Program-made: the position numbers and the translations under genes
The notes under the pieces: generated by a model
The model's database searches: none
What the model saw: the letters and a program-made list of their open reading frames with translations, nothing else
What the model was told of the DNA's origin: nothing
Part shown: in pieces, positions 35,870 through 49,000 of the stretch
Position numbering within the stretch: position 1 is the stretch's first letter
Layout of the letters: each line of letters starts with the position of its first letter
DNA from: Vitellaria paradoxa
Taxonomy: Eukaryota > Streptophyta > Magnoliopsida > Ericales > Sapotaceae
Length of the DNA: 64,000 nt
Reading direction: 5' to 3'
Assembly: GCA_019916065.1 (NCBI GenBank)
Contig: CM034240.1
Span: forward strand, 38,677,389-38,741,388

Positions 35870-35965
35870 TAGTACACCGGACTGTTGGATTAAATTCAAA
35901 AACTCAAATACTTTTGATCTAACGGTTCGTAGTGCATCGGACAGTCCAGTGTACCAGACCTACCT
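35870..35965. repeat. Small foldback, TIR GTACACCGGACTGT
   Basis: TAGTACACCGGACTGTTGGA at the left is mirrored by CGGACAGTCCAGTGTACCAG at the right, with an AT-rich loop. It could be a tiny MITE; no target duplication was established. Confidence 0.45.
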
Positions 35966-38900
35966 CCGATCCATCGTCATCTCCCATTAAAATTAGATTC
36001 TTTCTCCATCTTTAATTTCCCTCTTTCTTCTTTATTTGTCTCTATCTCTTTTTAAAAAAAAAAAAACTCATTTTTTTTTTAAGAGACTCATCTAATCCAA
36101 TACTAATTCTTAAGTCTAAAATTCATTCAATTAAATCCCACTTAATTTACAAATTATTTTTTTTACTATTTATCCCATTCACAATTTACATAATCAAAAT
36201 TGAAATATCTAATTAATAACCTAAGAAATAAGAAAGTATTTATTATTTAACATTTGTGTGTTGTATACTTAATTTTACTTTTATAATTTCAATTTTTTTT
36301 GTAATATATAAATAATAAATTTATATTTTAATATTTTCATGACATTAAGTTCAAAAAATTTACTAGACTCATTCTAAATAATATAAAATTAAACCCAAAC
36401 TATAAAATATATAGATGAACTTGAATAGGTTATCAAATTTATAGGTGTATATCTATTTCTACAAATGTGTGGCAAGCCCCTCTTTCGAATTTTTTAATAT
36501 TATTTAATTTCTAATTTTTGTAAATTAGATTAGAGGTTGTAAGTCTTAGCATAGGATTACCCTTCTACGTATGCGTCTAAGAGTAATCTTATTATATAAA
36601 CGCATACACCAAAGTTGAAAACTAAATACAAGAATCAAGTTTAATTTTTGATATATTGATAGTGTAATAATTTTTTACACAAACAAATTTTAAAAAATAA
36701 CATTGGTCTATAATTATTGTTTTTCATATATTATTAAATTTTAAAATATGTATACAAGAAATAATATTCTTTAAAAAAATTAAAAAAAAAAGTTCAATGC
36801 AGACAACATAATAGTAATAATATTTTTGATAAAAAATGTTTTAGTAATTTTTATTCTAGATTATTTTAATGAAAATTAAAGACATGTCTAAATTTTTAGT
36901 AGTATAAATTATTCTTTTACATAGTTGGAGAGAGATGAGTCTTTAGAAAGAGATATTAATAAATAGATAATTATGTGAGAAATTAAAAATAAAGAGATAA
37001 TCTAAGTTCGGTAAGATAATAGATGAGAGTAATTTTATCAATTATTATAAAGAACATTAAATGTGATCTGATATTAAAATTTTTGCTCTGATATTATAGA
37101 TACCCTTTCATTTTATTTTGGTTGTAAATATAAAAGAAAAAAATTTTTTGGTTGACTCCTACTCCACTGGACCAAACAGGGGTGGGTAATTCTTTGTTAA
37201 ATTTTGTTTATATGGTTACTGGGAATTGATTCACAGTCGCTTACACCGTTTGTAAATATTTATCTTTAGAATTTATTTGATTTTAAAATAAAAATTTATT
37301 TTGATTTGATAAATAAAATTTTGTGTTTGGAACATTTTTTTAAATTTAAGAATTGAATTGATTTGATTTACGAGAAAAATCAAATTTGACCATTGTTAAT
37401 TGGCAGTAAAAATATGATAAATATGATATATTAGGGTAAATTTGTTTATTTATTTAGATAGTTTAAAAAATAAATTCTTATTAAATTTTATTATTTTGAG
37501 TTAGATTTCAAATAATATAAAATTTTCAAATTTAAGTTATAAAATAAAATTAAATTCAACTCATTAAATAATTCTAAATATAAGAATTAATATAAATACC
37601 CATCATCTGAAATAAAATCTAATCAAATTCACAATTTTATACATAGTGTTATAGTTGTCAGTTTGGGTGCTAAATTAAAGTTTTGGCTTTATTTTTCTTT
37701 TAAGCCTAAACGAAAAATCAAGTGATGGACGGATGTTGTTTGAGAGTTTTGTTTTATTTATTTATGAAAACTTTTTAGTTTATTTATAACAAATAAAAAT
37801 TGAAATGTCATTTATATAATTAAAAAAAAAAAAACATAAAAGCTGAGCTTTTTAGAGTTTGCCCAATAACGTGTGGCTAATGAAAATTATAAAATTTGTG
37901 AAATATTTAACACACGAAGAAATTTCAACACTGAGGTTTTCGGAATGATTACTTGATGGTTTTAGTCGAGGGATGGTTATACTTTATCTTTTGTGGTTTG
38001 AATAAAAAATAAATAATTTTTTTTTTAAGTGTAGAACTCAATTTAGACTAAAATACAAAATTATCAAAAATCGTTAAATTTAATTAGAATGTGTTGCATG
38101 TGCCATATAAATTCATATACATGATATCATTTAACAAAATATAAAAATAAAATAATGTTTTATTATAACATAAAAATATACTTTTGTCTTAACTATTTGA
38201 CAGGGTGGTTCTTGATAGAACAAGATTACCCGACCGATCTACGTGATAACTTGAATTAATTGAATGAAGTAAGCATCGATTGGACTCAAACGACCATAGC
38301 CCCAAGGATAGATAAAATAGCTTATGTCACAAACCATATATATAACCATCTTCTGACATATTTCAAAATATGCGCCTATAAAATTGATGACTGTCTTTTA
38401 ACAGTTTGACTAACCAATTGAAAAATACAAGTTGCATCGTCTGATTGGAGAGAAAAGTATGATTGCATGCAACTCATGCACACCCATTTCACTTGAGGCT
38501 TCAAATCTTCATATATATTACCATTTCACAAGTACACAGGTACAACGCACTTTCCTTACTATTTTTTCTAATCCCTCTTGCTGACTTAAGCATTGGAGAC
38601 TATTTGACAGGCACCACACTAATGTATTTAGTTATTTTCTAGGCTTGGAGTGGACCTTCCGGAGAAAACGAATTTACTGAGTTACCACTATCTTTGTGAT
38701 TTTTTTTCCTTAATCAATTTTGATTCAAGAGAGACAAATTCAACTAAATTTAACTAATTAAGTTAACTTTGCGTTTTAATCTAAGTCACGGGAGGGTTAC
38801 TTGTTAACTTCTAAATTGAAAGAGGTCATGTATTTTTGTGTCAATTGTGCAAAATATCAAATTAGCTCCATGAACAACACACAAGCGAATATAGGCAAAA

Positions 38901-40400
38901 TAAATAATCAAGAAAATAACCATAATGAATAACACAAAATATACATGGTTTGAGAATATGCTTGCATTCATGGATACAGTAAAATTTGGTTTTCACTATG
39001 AAAGCTCTAGTAATGGAGTAAGAAGAATACAAAAAAGAGATGGAAGAACTTTAAAGAAACTCTTAGAGAACTCTTTCACTTTGTTCTTAACATTTTTCTT
39101 TCAACTCCAACCTTGAAAACCCTAATCTAAACTTAGGATAGTTGTACAATTTTTGAAACGCAATTTAAAAAAAGCTATTAGGCCGAAGCTCGCAGGAGTA
39201 ATATTTCCAAGGCTTTCTAACGAGTTTCCATGAGCTTCTCACGCTCTTCCCACAATGATTAAAATTTCGAAGACAACCTCTATTTATTTTTTCGTGAGTC
39301 CCAGTGAACTTTCTGCACTCTACTAGCGAAGTAACAAATTTTGTGCTACTGTACCATATTGCAAGGAACTTGCTTTCTTTGTGTTCTCGCGAACCAATAT
39401 AAACTTAAATGACAAATACATTTGTTTTACTTAGGTATCTATCTTTTTTTTTTATAATGTTTGACTGTAATAACCATAAGTCACAATTCTAATAGTGTTA
39501 AAAATCCCAAATCAAAGACTTTGGTCAAAAGAAATTATTTTAATTATTAATTTTCATGTTTGAGCATTTTAGAAATGAAGACATATGCAATAGCATAAGT
39601 AAATAAAGGAATGAAGTCTTGAATTTAATTAATTCATGGCCGTCCACAATGTCCAGTTGCAAGGACTTTATGGGTTCACAAAAAATGTGGTTGGCACTGG
39701 CTCCTCGTGGAATGGTTGAAAGTTTTTTTGGGCCCATCAATATTTGGGCGTTAGTGTAATTTGTAGGCAATAATTCAGCCGCAATTAATTAGTTTCCCAT
39801 ACCACTAGGATGTTGACAAGCGTCCTTTGTTTTATTTTTTTTTAGAAAAAAGTAAACATAGTTTTACCTTGATACTTTTATTTTACGAGTGTTATTAATA
39901 ATAATAATAACTTTATTTTAAAAATTTTAAATAATGATAAATTATATTATATAAATATTTTAATTATATCTCTATTTTCGTTTAATAGCAATTAAATATT
40001 AATAATTGGGAACTCCACGTTAACGATATTCGTAAAGTAAAAAAAAAAATGTTACAATAATATTCAAATAGGTTGGGAAAATATTATCATTAGTTTTGCA
40101 AGTTTTTAGCACAAATAATACTACTTTTGAAAAATATTTTCAATATAAAACTTCTCTTAAGAATAATTCCTAACTTAATGCTCATTGACAAAATGAGTGC
40201 AAACAAGTAAATTAATTTAATCTTCGTCCCTACTCTTTCAACAACTAAACAAGAAGATATTGCAGAATATGTGATCATCATCTGTGATTCAAAATGTATA
40301 AAACACACAAAATCTGTGCAAAACGAACAATATATATATAATAAATTTGTTGCACAAATGAAATACCACGTAATTACATAAAAATAATAAGAAATATCAC
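38901..40400. other. Intergenic region, no gene seen
   Basis: A short open frame at 38925-39116 and two on the minus strand (39540-39770, 40090-40308) show no similarity I recognise, and their base use is that of the flanks. Confidence 0.5.
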
Positions 40401-40419
40401 AAAATTAAATAAATTTTTT

Positions 40420-40876
40420 CTCACTTTTCTTGACTAATCGATCACCAAAAGTGTCACTTTTAACCACCAATTGCTCACCAAAAGTGATAAAAATTTGTTT
40501 ATATATATATATATATATATATGAAAAATACATAAATAAATAATAGTTTGACTTTTTGGCCAGCTACACCAATTTTCAAATGAATGGCACGAGTTCGATT
40601 CTTAGCAGTAACAAAAATATAAAGTTGACAAACAAAGTTTGGCTGGCAAAAATCATGTTTTTACTTATCAAATATATTTTTAGTCGCCAATATTTTTTGC
40701 AACTAATCGGCAACCAAATTATGTTTGCTCAACAAAAGCTTTAGCAATCAAAAAATAAATATCCTTTGCGACTAACCTTTGCCAATTAACCGGCGACCAA
40801 AGTATGTTTTGTCGGCAAAAGCTTTAGCAATCAAAAAATAACTTTTTGATCACTAAAAGTGTTGATTGTTGTAGTG
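40420..40876 (-). mobile_element. CACTA (En/Spm-like) transposon end, truncated
   Basis: The plus strand ends in GATTGTTGTAGTG at 40876. Read on the minus strand this is CACTACAACAATC, the typical CACTA terminus. Subterminal motifs repeat in from the end: AAAAGCTTTAGCAATCAAAAA occurs twice less than 100 bp apart (about 40734 and 40819), with variants of GCGACCAAAGTATG and CACCAAAAGTG farther in. No matching left CACTA end was found, so it is a fragment. Confidence 0.65.
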
Positions 40877-41930
40877 TAATCACAATTATTATATTGGGTC
40901 ACCCAGTTTAGTGTAATGCTATGATCATTGCATATAAATATTTAGGAGATTTTGATTGTTCGGTTTTAGTAGCTCAACTCTCCGTGCGAATATTTTTCAA
41001 GAAAATTATAACAAGGAAATGAAAAGAGATTGCAAAGATAATTACTTTCTATTGAAATTCTGGGTTACCAGACTGATGTCTTATTTTTCTTTTTATCCAA
41101 CTTGTGGAAAATTTTGTTTAGTACTTTGGTTGTAATAATTGTCGAATGATTGTAATATTGAGATTTAAGCACTTTATTTTGTTTGTATGATTATCTATGC
41201 GGCTGGGATGCTAGAGAAGACTCTATAACTAAATATTTTAGTAACCATTATTTTGTACAACACAGTTGACTTTTTGGACTTAGAATTCATTAGAGATTTA
41301 ATTAAATATTATATCTATAATTCACATCAGAGTTTAGTAGAATTCGGAGCAAAACCCTAATTGAATGTCCAATTGCAAAATATATTCAACCTTACAAAGA
41401 GGTAATAAATTAAAAAACTTAGGGTTGTTATTATCTTTATATATGTAAGATAAATATGATTATAAAACTTAATACTAACAAAATGACATAATTTCTTTGT
41501 GGAATGGCTACAATTGCAATTTTTTTAGAAGATTGATTTTGTGCTTATGAAAGTACTTTAATTTTCTTATTTGAATGAAAAAGAACAAGAGTGGTAGAGT
41601 TTAGGGACGGATGATAGTGCATGAAGTTCAAAAGAAATAAAGACAGCATAATTATAAATGACGATGATGACAGTTTCAAAAAATCAAATAACAAAAAAAT
41701 TAAAATTGAAAAGAAAAATAAAAAGCTCTTACCTCATAGTTGTTTTAATCAAGTTTGTACCTTCTCTCGGATAATTTTCTTAACCAAGGTTAAGTTTTCC
41801 ATGGATGTTGCATTTGAATTTTTAACTTTTTTTTTTAACATCAAATTAAATGTTTTATATTCAAACTTTAATTTATATATTGCTTGGCTATTATTGTGTT
41901 TTTTTGGCTTTTGTTAAAGTAAGAATGTAT

Positions 41931-42200
41931 AGAATTTTTTACGAAAATATCCCTCAAATTATCTATTTTTTTATTTTGTCCTAAAAATAACAAGCACACT
42001 TGTTACATTCTCGAACTATTTAAATCCGTTCTATTTGGTTCGATCACTAATTCTATCTATTGAAGTTAATAGACAGAGTTAATGTTTGGATTAAATAAAA
42101 TGGAATTAGATCGTTTGAGAATGTAATAGGTGCATTTGATAATTTTAAGATGAAATAAAAAAAAGAGATAGTTTGAAAGATATTTTAATAAAAAAACTCT
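41931..42200. mobile_element. Foldback MITE, copy 1 of a pair, ~270 bp
   Basis: The left arm (ACGAAAATATCCCTCAAATT ... ACATTCTCGAACTATTTAAA) pairs with the right arm (GATCGTTTGAGAATGTAATA ... AGATAGTTTGAAAGATATTT). Arms are about 110 bp. The same family recurs at 43066-43315. Confidence 0.7.
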
Positions 42201-42289
42201 TGTTATATTTAAGACTCATTTGTAACATTTATGATTTTTTTCGTTTATCTTCAACAATTTTTGTTTGTATTTTTTTATTTATAGTTATT

Positions 42290-43030
42290 ATTTTTCTCTG
42301 AAACAAAAATAGAAACATGTTTAGTGGTATAATTTTGTTTATAATTATTAGTTTTCTTTTAATAAAATATTTAATTTTATTAATTTTTTATAAAATTAAT
42401 TAAATTTAATAAAATATATTTAACTAATTAATTTAACATTATATATTATTTTTTAATAATAATTAATTTTAATAAACTATATTAATAAATAACATAATTT
42501 AATAATAAATTAATATTTTATTTATTAAAATTAATTTGATGTAATAAAAATATTTTAATAAAATAAAAAATTTTAAGAGATAACTACTATTTGTTAAAAT
42601 TTAATTTAATAAAATAAGTTACTTTAATAAATTAAATTATTATTTTAATAGATTTAATTTAATTTAAGAGATAACTATTATTTTAATAGTAATATTAATT
42701 TAATAAATTAAATTATTTTAAAATAAGTTTATTTAATATGTAATTATTATTTATTAAAACGTAATTATAATCTAATAAAATAAATTATTTTAGTAATAAT
42801 TATTATTTTATTCATAATTAATTTAATTTCAATAAAATAAATATATTAATATGTAATTATTATTTTTCAAAAATAATTTATTTTAATAAAATAAATCATT
42901 TTAATATAAAATTTTATTTTAATTTTAATAAAATAAATCATTACAATAATATGTTATTTGCTAAAAGTAATTTTAGTTTAATAAAATATTCAAATAAAAT
43001 AATTCATTTTAATATGATGTAAAATAATGA
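42290..43030. repeat. AT-rich degenerate tandem block
   Basis: Built from recurring TTTAATAAAATAAATCATTTTAA-type words. It is the reverse-orientation relative of the blocks at 14650-15260 and 45150-45720. It lies exactly between the two foldback MITEs. Confidence 0.55.
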
Positions 43031-43065
43031 ATAAAGTATTAAAATTGTAAAATATTAAGAAAAAA

Positions 43066-43315
43066 GGGTTTTTATGAAAATATCATTTAAATTATCTCTC
43101 TTTTTTCTATTTCATCATTAAATTATCAAACACATTTATTACATTCTCGAACTATCTAATTATATTCTATTTAGTCCGCTTAATTGATAAAATTAGTGTT
43201 TGGACCAAATAGAACGTAACTGGATAGTTCGAGATGTAATAGGTGTGTTTGATAGCTTAAGGACGAAATAAAAAAAAGAAGGATAGTTTAATGGCTATTT
43301 TCACAAAAAAAACTC
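43066..43315. mobile_element. Foldback MITE, copy 2 of a pair, ~250 bp
   Basis: The left arm includes ATTACATTCTCGAACTATCT and the right arm GGATAGTTCGAGATGTAATA. Ends read GGGTTTTTATGAAAATATC and GGCTATTTTCACAAAAAAAAC. It is related to the element at 41931-42200. Confidence 0.7.
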
Positions 43316-44054
43316 GAATATATATAATGTTTTTTTTATTTTAATTTTTGAAAATGATAAATCATTAAAGAATCTAAGAGAAAAACTTTTTGGTATAATA
43401 TATTAATTGTATAATTAATTTTACTGCTCAAACAAATTAATATATACATGCCTTTATTTAATGTAAATGGAAAAAATGTAAAGGCAATTTTTTTCTACAT
43501 ATAGATATAAAATATATATTTTATAATAATATAAATGATTGGGTATATAAATGAGTAGGGTACTCATCTAATTAACATTTATTATTACTGAACTCGTTTT
43601 TTTTTTTTTTTTTTTTTGCTTATTATTACCGTCCAAACCCCGTCTATTTTTCTAGTTATAATCTCAAACTCGTCCTATCCCAAATCCACCAAACTTATTT
43701 TAAACTCACCAAACCTGATCAACCATAATTGGATTAATTAAGTGAAATCTGCTTTGACAAACCTGTTAAGTACTTAATTTAAAATTAAAAAAAAATTAAC
43801 AAGTAACAAAAATTTTAAATTATCAGACTGGACAAATCCATTGGTCAGCATCTAAGTTTAACATATGACTACATCCATTAGGTCCATTTTTTTTCCTTTT
43901 TTTTTTTTACCAACTCTATAAAAAATAGAATATATAAATTTATAATAGTGAAGAGAAACAATTACAAAGACACATGTTTGCTCTAAGAATAATTAATGAA
44001 ATATTTCAATACCTAAGTTTAAATAGGTGATAGTAATAAGTCATGATAAATTTA

Positions 44055-44209
44055 AAGTGCATTTAGAGTGATAAAAAGTGAGATAAAAGAAGATAAATAA
44101 GATAAGTTGTGGGTTCATAATTTGTGTGGTGAGATAAAAAGTGAATAACTTTAGAGTTTATCAATTATTTTTACTGTTTTTGAGAATTTTTATCACTCCA
44201 AACGAAACC
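44055..44209. mobile_element. Tourist-like MITE, 155 bp, TTA target duplication
   Basis: Ends AAGTGCATTTAGAGTGATAA and TTATCACTCCAAACGAAACC are inverted repeats; TTA flanks both (44052-44054, 44210-44212). Reverse orientation of the main family (GTTCATAATTTGTGTGGTGA inside). Confidence 0.75.
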
Positions 44210-44407
44210 TTAGTGACAAATTTCAAAAAAGAAAAGAAAATAAAAAATATTAAGTACGAGTAGAAAGTTATACTAACAAATTCACAAATTACAGATTAAA
44301 ATAGTATTACTTATTAATACAATAGATCCAAATCAATATAGGTCCAAGAAAACCAAGTGTATATAAGTCTTAACATTTTTAACATAATATTCATTATTCT
44401 ACACTTA

Positions 44408-44564
44408 GAGGATGATTGATTGGTCAAAATTAACTAAAATTTATCAATTTTTACTAATTTTTTGTACTTTCTTCTAATCAAATTTTATCACATATTATTT
44501 TTTACATCAAATTTTTATACTTTTACTATATTTTTTAGCCAAATTTTTGCCAACCAAACACTCC
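44408..44564. mobile_element. Tourist-like MITE, second family, 157 bp, TTA target duplication
   Basis: Signature ACTAATTTTTTGTACTTTCT then TCTAATCAAATTTTATCACA, with right end CCAACCAAACACTCC. TTA flanks both ends (44405-44407, 44565-44567). Relatives lie at about 1888, 25826 and 63516. Confidence 0.7.
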
Positions 44565-45149
44565 TTAAACAAAATTAAAATAGAAGTATCTCACGAAACC
44601 ACAAATTAAAAAAAAGCCAAAAATAATAAAATGTCATGCAAAATTCTATAAATAATTTTAGCCCAAGAATTTAAGTAATTTTATTTTAAGAATAAAATTA
44701 TAATTATATAAATATATATTATATTAATCGGATACTTAGCGGGTATCGTACCAACAAAATTTAAGTCTACTCTTAACTCGTACGAATATTAAATTTTATT
44801 TCTAAATCCGTCCTAATATTATTAAAATAATTTTCAACAAGTTTTTTATAGATTTAATTGGATCAGATATCCTCTTACACTCTCCAATAGACATCCTCTT
44901 AAATTTATGAGATGCATGTGTAACCCACTCAACGATGGGTTTAGCATAAGGGTAAAGGGGTTAAAAATTATGAGGATAACTGTTAATCTATTTTATACAT
45001 GCTTAGAATTAAAGGTAAATATTAATACAATGCAACGTTTACCCTTATTTTGAGCGTAGTGTGGTGAGGTGTAAAGAAAAAAATTTTACTAATCGTACTT
45101 GAAAAAAATATAATAAATACCTAACCCAAAAAAAGAAAAAGAAAAAATA

Positions 45150-45720
45150 TAAAAAATATTATTAAATAATAATTTATTTAATCATATTTAATTTAATAAT
45201 TTTTTGAGATAAATAATAATTTAATATTAAGATGATTTATGTTGTTTTATTTCAATAAAATTAATTATTGTTAAAATATTAATTTATCATTAAAATTATT
45301 TATTTTATTAAATTAATATTATTTAATAATTAATATTTACTTATTGAAATGATTTATTTATTCAAATATTTTATCAACTTAAAATTATTTTTAATAACTT
45401 ACTCTTAAATTAAGTTTTTATTAGTATATCTTATTAAAATTAATTATTTAATATTGATATAATAATTTATTTTTAATATAAATAATAATTTATTTTTAAT
45501 ATAAATAATAATTATATTGATATATTATTAAAACAAACTAAAGTTAATTACCATTAAAATAATATTTTTATTAAAAAATAATAATTTATTGTTAAAATTA
45601 TTTCTTATTAAAATATTCATGACAATTAAAGTAATTAATTTTCAATTAATAATTTATTGTTAAAATAAATAATAATGTTAAAAATATTTTAATAAATAAA
45701 TATTGTATACAAGTTAATTG
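45150..45720. repeat. AT-rich degenerate tandem block
   Basis: Same word family as 14650-15260 (TTATTTTATTAAATTAATAT, AAATGATTTATTTATTCAAA). A 27-bp tandem duplication built on ATAATTTATTTTTAATATAA occurs near 45460-45515. Confidence 0.5.
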
Positions 45721-45886
45721 TTATTCTCAAAATAAACATAGTGAAATTGTAGAGATAAATTATGACGCTCGTTTAAAACTGAATATAATAATTATGAATT
45801 AAATTTTATGCTAATTATTTAAATATAATTAAAAATGATAACTCTTATTTCATGTAATTATTACTGATATAAAATTCATACGGTGG

Positions 45887-45894
45887 TATAAATA
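45887..45894 (+). promoter_or_regulatory. TATA box of the EXECUTER gene
   Basis: TATAAATA lies 107 bp before the EX2 start codon in an otherwise quieter, more GC-balanced stretch. A start site about 30 bp downstream would give a leader of roughly 80 nt. Confidence 0.55.
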
Positions 45895-46000
45895 AGGGGT
45901 GTTCCCCAGCAGGTGGGTTCAGTGACCCTATCCGTATATATTCCGATTCGCCTCAACATTGCCCCAAGAAGTCTAAGAGCCAGAGGTTGAAGACGGAGTG

Positions 46001-49000
46001 ATGGCGGTGGCTAATGTTTGGGGCACGGGACATCCAATCCCAGTGCCTCAACTGAGACCTTCTTCTTCTTCTTCTTCTTCTTCACCATCTCCTTCTTCCT
46101 TTGATGGCTTTCTGAAGAAATCAATCAACACGAGGTTCGAATTGGGTTGGGGGTGGACTGTCCAACGAAAGCAGATTCTCAAGACTCGTAATAGTTCTAA
46201 GCTTTCTTGCCGTTGCAGCGCCAACGACGACTGCAAGAACAACACCTCTTCTTCCGACTGGGATTGGAATCGCTGGACCCGCCATTTCTCTGAAATTGAA
46301 CAGGCCGAGAGCTTCGCCTCTGTTCTCAAGGTTCTTCTCTCTCGCTCTCTCTCTACATATGTATACACACACACACACACACTACTATTCATAAACGTAG
46401 ATTTTTTTGTATAAAGATGTGAGCAATTGCTCTGCTCTAATTTACTTTTGAGAATTGGTTTTTGATTCCATTGCGACTAATTGCTGAATTTGTCACAAAT
46501 TTATGCATTTCAATGGTTTTTTTTTTTTTTTTGGTCTTCTTTGGTGACTTTATTAATTCAAACTTCTCTGTTTCTTCCTAATTGTTATTAAAGTGTTTCT
46601 TAACATATTATTCTGGAAATGAGCTCTATGTGGTTCACAAAAACGCCTAAAAGTCTCATTTTTTTTTTCCTTCAAAAATAACAAAAATTATTGAAAATGT
46701 GTAAGAGTAGCAGAATTGATCCAAAGTAATCCTAATAAGACTGTTGATTAAATTGTGTCAATTAAAATTTATCTTCTTGCTATTCCTTGATCAATTAAAA
46801 GAGTGTACTTTCACCTTTTGGGAATGATTATCATACTGTTGGCTCTTTTTGATTTCCCAAAACCCAAATGTTAGTCTTCTTGTGCTGCAACATTATAATA
46901 TATTTGATATAAATTCTTGTGGGGATCAATAATTGGGTTATGGATTAATTACTTATGTCTTCTGTGTTAATCACTGGTTAGTTAATTATATTGAATAACA
47001 TAAACTCTTTTCTACACTGCTTAATGTAGAAGAATTTCTAATTTCTTTCATTGAGTACAGCCTTACATGTTAATTCTTGCATGGGAGAATGTGTATCTTT
47101 CCAAGTATCCATGTAAAGTTTTATTTTCATAATGATCGATTCTTTATGATCTTATAAATGCATTCTCATGTAATGTATCAAACAAACTACAAACTAATAA
47201 TTGTTTTTTTTTAAATAAAAAAAAGAAGGCTAAGATGTTTCCCTATGATTTTATGTAAAATATGTAACCAATGCGGCTATTTTTATTTTTTAGTTTCTAG
47301 GATGCCCATGCATGAAATTTATCCTCCTTTCTTACTGATAGTTTATCGTGAAAGAATTAGAAAGTTTGCCGGAAGTTTATTGAATGTTTCTGATTGGTTT
47401 CTATGCGTTACAGTTCCAACTGGAAGATGCAATAGAGAGGGAAGACTTCCAGGAAGCTGCAAAGTTGAAGACAGCTATAGCAGAAGCAACATCAAAAGAC
47501 TGTGTTGCTGAAATAATGTCTGACTTGAAGGTTGGATGAGTTGTTACTGTCACTGAGTATGGCCTTGAATGCCCAAAAAAAAAAAAAAAAAAATAGAGTT
47601 TTGATCTGGCCTTTCTGTTTCTTTTTGCAGAATGCGATAGACGAAGAGCGTTACCATGATGCTTCACAATTGTGTAGATGTACGGGAAGTGGGCTGGTAA
47701 TTCTTTTGGCTTGTAAAAGCTGTTATCTTCAATTATAGCCCTTCCTATTTTCTAGGTTGTCATTATTGTAATTACTTTTTTCCAACATCTTTTTCTTTCT
47801 CATAATGACTGCTAGTGCTGGAAGATACTTTGGAGAATGGAGAAACAGCAGAGATTGGAAATTGAATTCTTTTTATGCAAGAAATACAGGAGGCAATCTA
47901 AGCCTTCTAGACAAATTGTGTTGTTTTTAATATCAACTTGCAAGTATAAGCAAAGGCTCTAGAATTCAATTCCGTTTTCTTTTTTGACAATTAAATGATG
48001 ATATATTAAGAAGACACCAAGGGAATCCACCCATGTATAATGAATCTCCAAAAATTATAATTCCATGTTTTCATGGAAAGACAAAAAAGTTATGCAAATC
48101 CAGATCTACCCCACTGGAGAGCCACCTATATAAAATGGCTAGGAATGTGCTTTTCATCGTAAACAGTGGGAATTCAACTTCTTTAAAAGATTTTCGATTT
48201 CTTTTCAACCAAATTAGCAACTGAGATAGAATGGAATAATCATTCAAACCTTCCTTCTATAGAATGGAATAATCATTCAATCCTTCCTTCTTTTCTTAGA
48301 AATCCTTGTGGCCCACCAAGATTGAAAAGACAATCTAGAACATCCAATGGAGAATGGACACCGAAATAAGATAAAGTTACAATTCCCAATTCCTTAGACC
48401 TCTCACAATAAACAAAAAGATAATCAATTGACTCCCTATCTTTCTTGCACAAACAATGCCAACTCAAAATAATTTGTCCTCTAGCAATGGGATTGTCAAT
48501 AATGAGGATATTACTGTGAATCAAAGACGAAATAGAGAAACCAAACTTTTTGAGGTGTCCTTGATGACCATATAGTTTTTCAAGGAAAGTCTTCACATCA
48601 TTTTGTAGTCATCTATCTCATTCAATCCTCCCCCTCACCAACCTTTTCAGAATGTAACAACTGCATTAAATCCTTGAAAATACTGAATTCCAAAATTTGA
48701 AAATTTCTGCAAAAAACCATATTCCAAATCTCATATTGTGCATTAAAGTGTGGCATTCGATTCAGTTTGCATTCACTAAAAGCCAAGAACTGGTAAGCAG
48801 ATGGTTCACATCTTTGTTAGATAGAACAGGCTAAATGATGCTTCAAAATCAGATCTTCTGCCTTTTGTCTTAAGAGCACAATCAGTGTGTTTGAAGCTCA
48901 ATTAATGCTGGAAATGAGGGCTAGGACTTAAAAAGAGTCCAGAAAAACAGTGCAGGAAACTCAAATGAAGACTTTTCTTGTATCTTGATGGTGCACTTTT

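Larger units (their letters stand above)
34330..38900. other. SIS3-B 3' flank and intergenic region, no gene seen
   Basis: Contains a 31-bp tandem duplication (35050-35111), a ~121-bp tandem duplication (about 35265-35490) and a small foldback at 35870-35965. From 36000 on it is AT-rich. No RNA gene or recognisable protein was seen. Confidence 0.55.

Noticed and set aside
40585..40605. tRNA B-box-like GAGTTCGATTC
   Set aside because: No A box, acceptor stem or cloverleaf could be built around it; it lies in the CACTA fragment.
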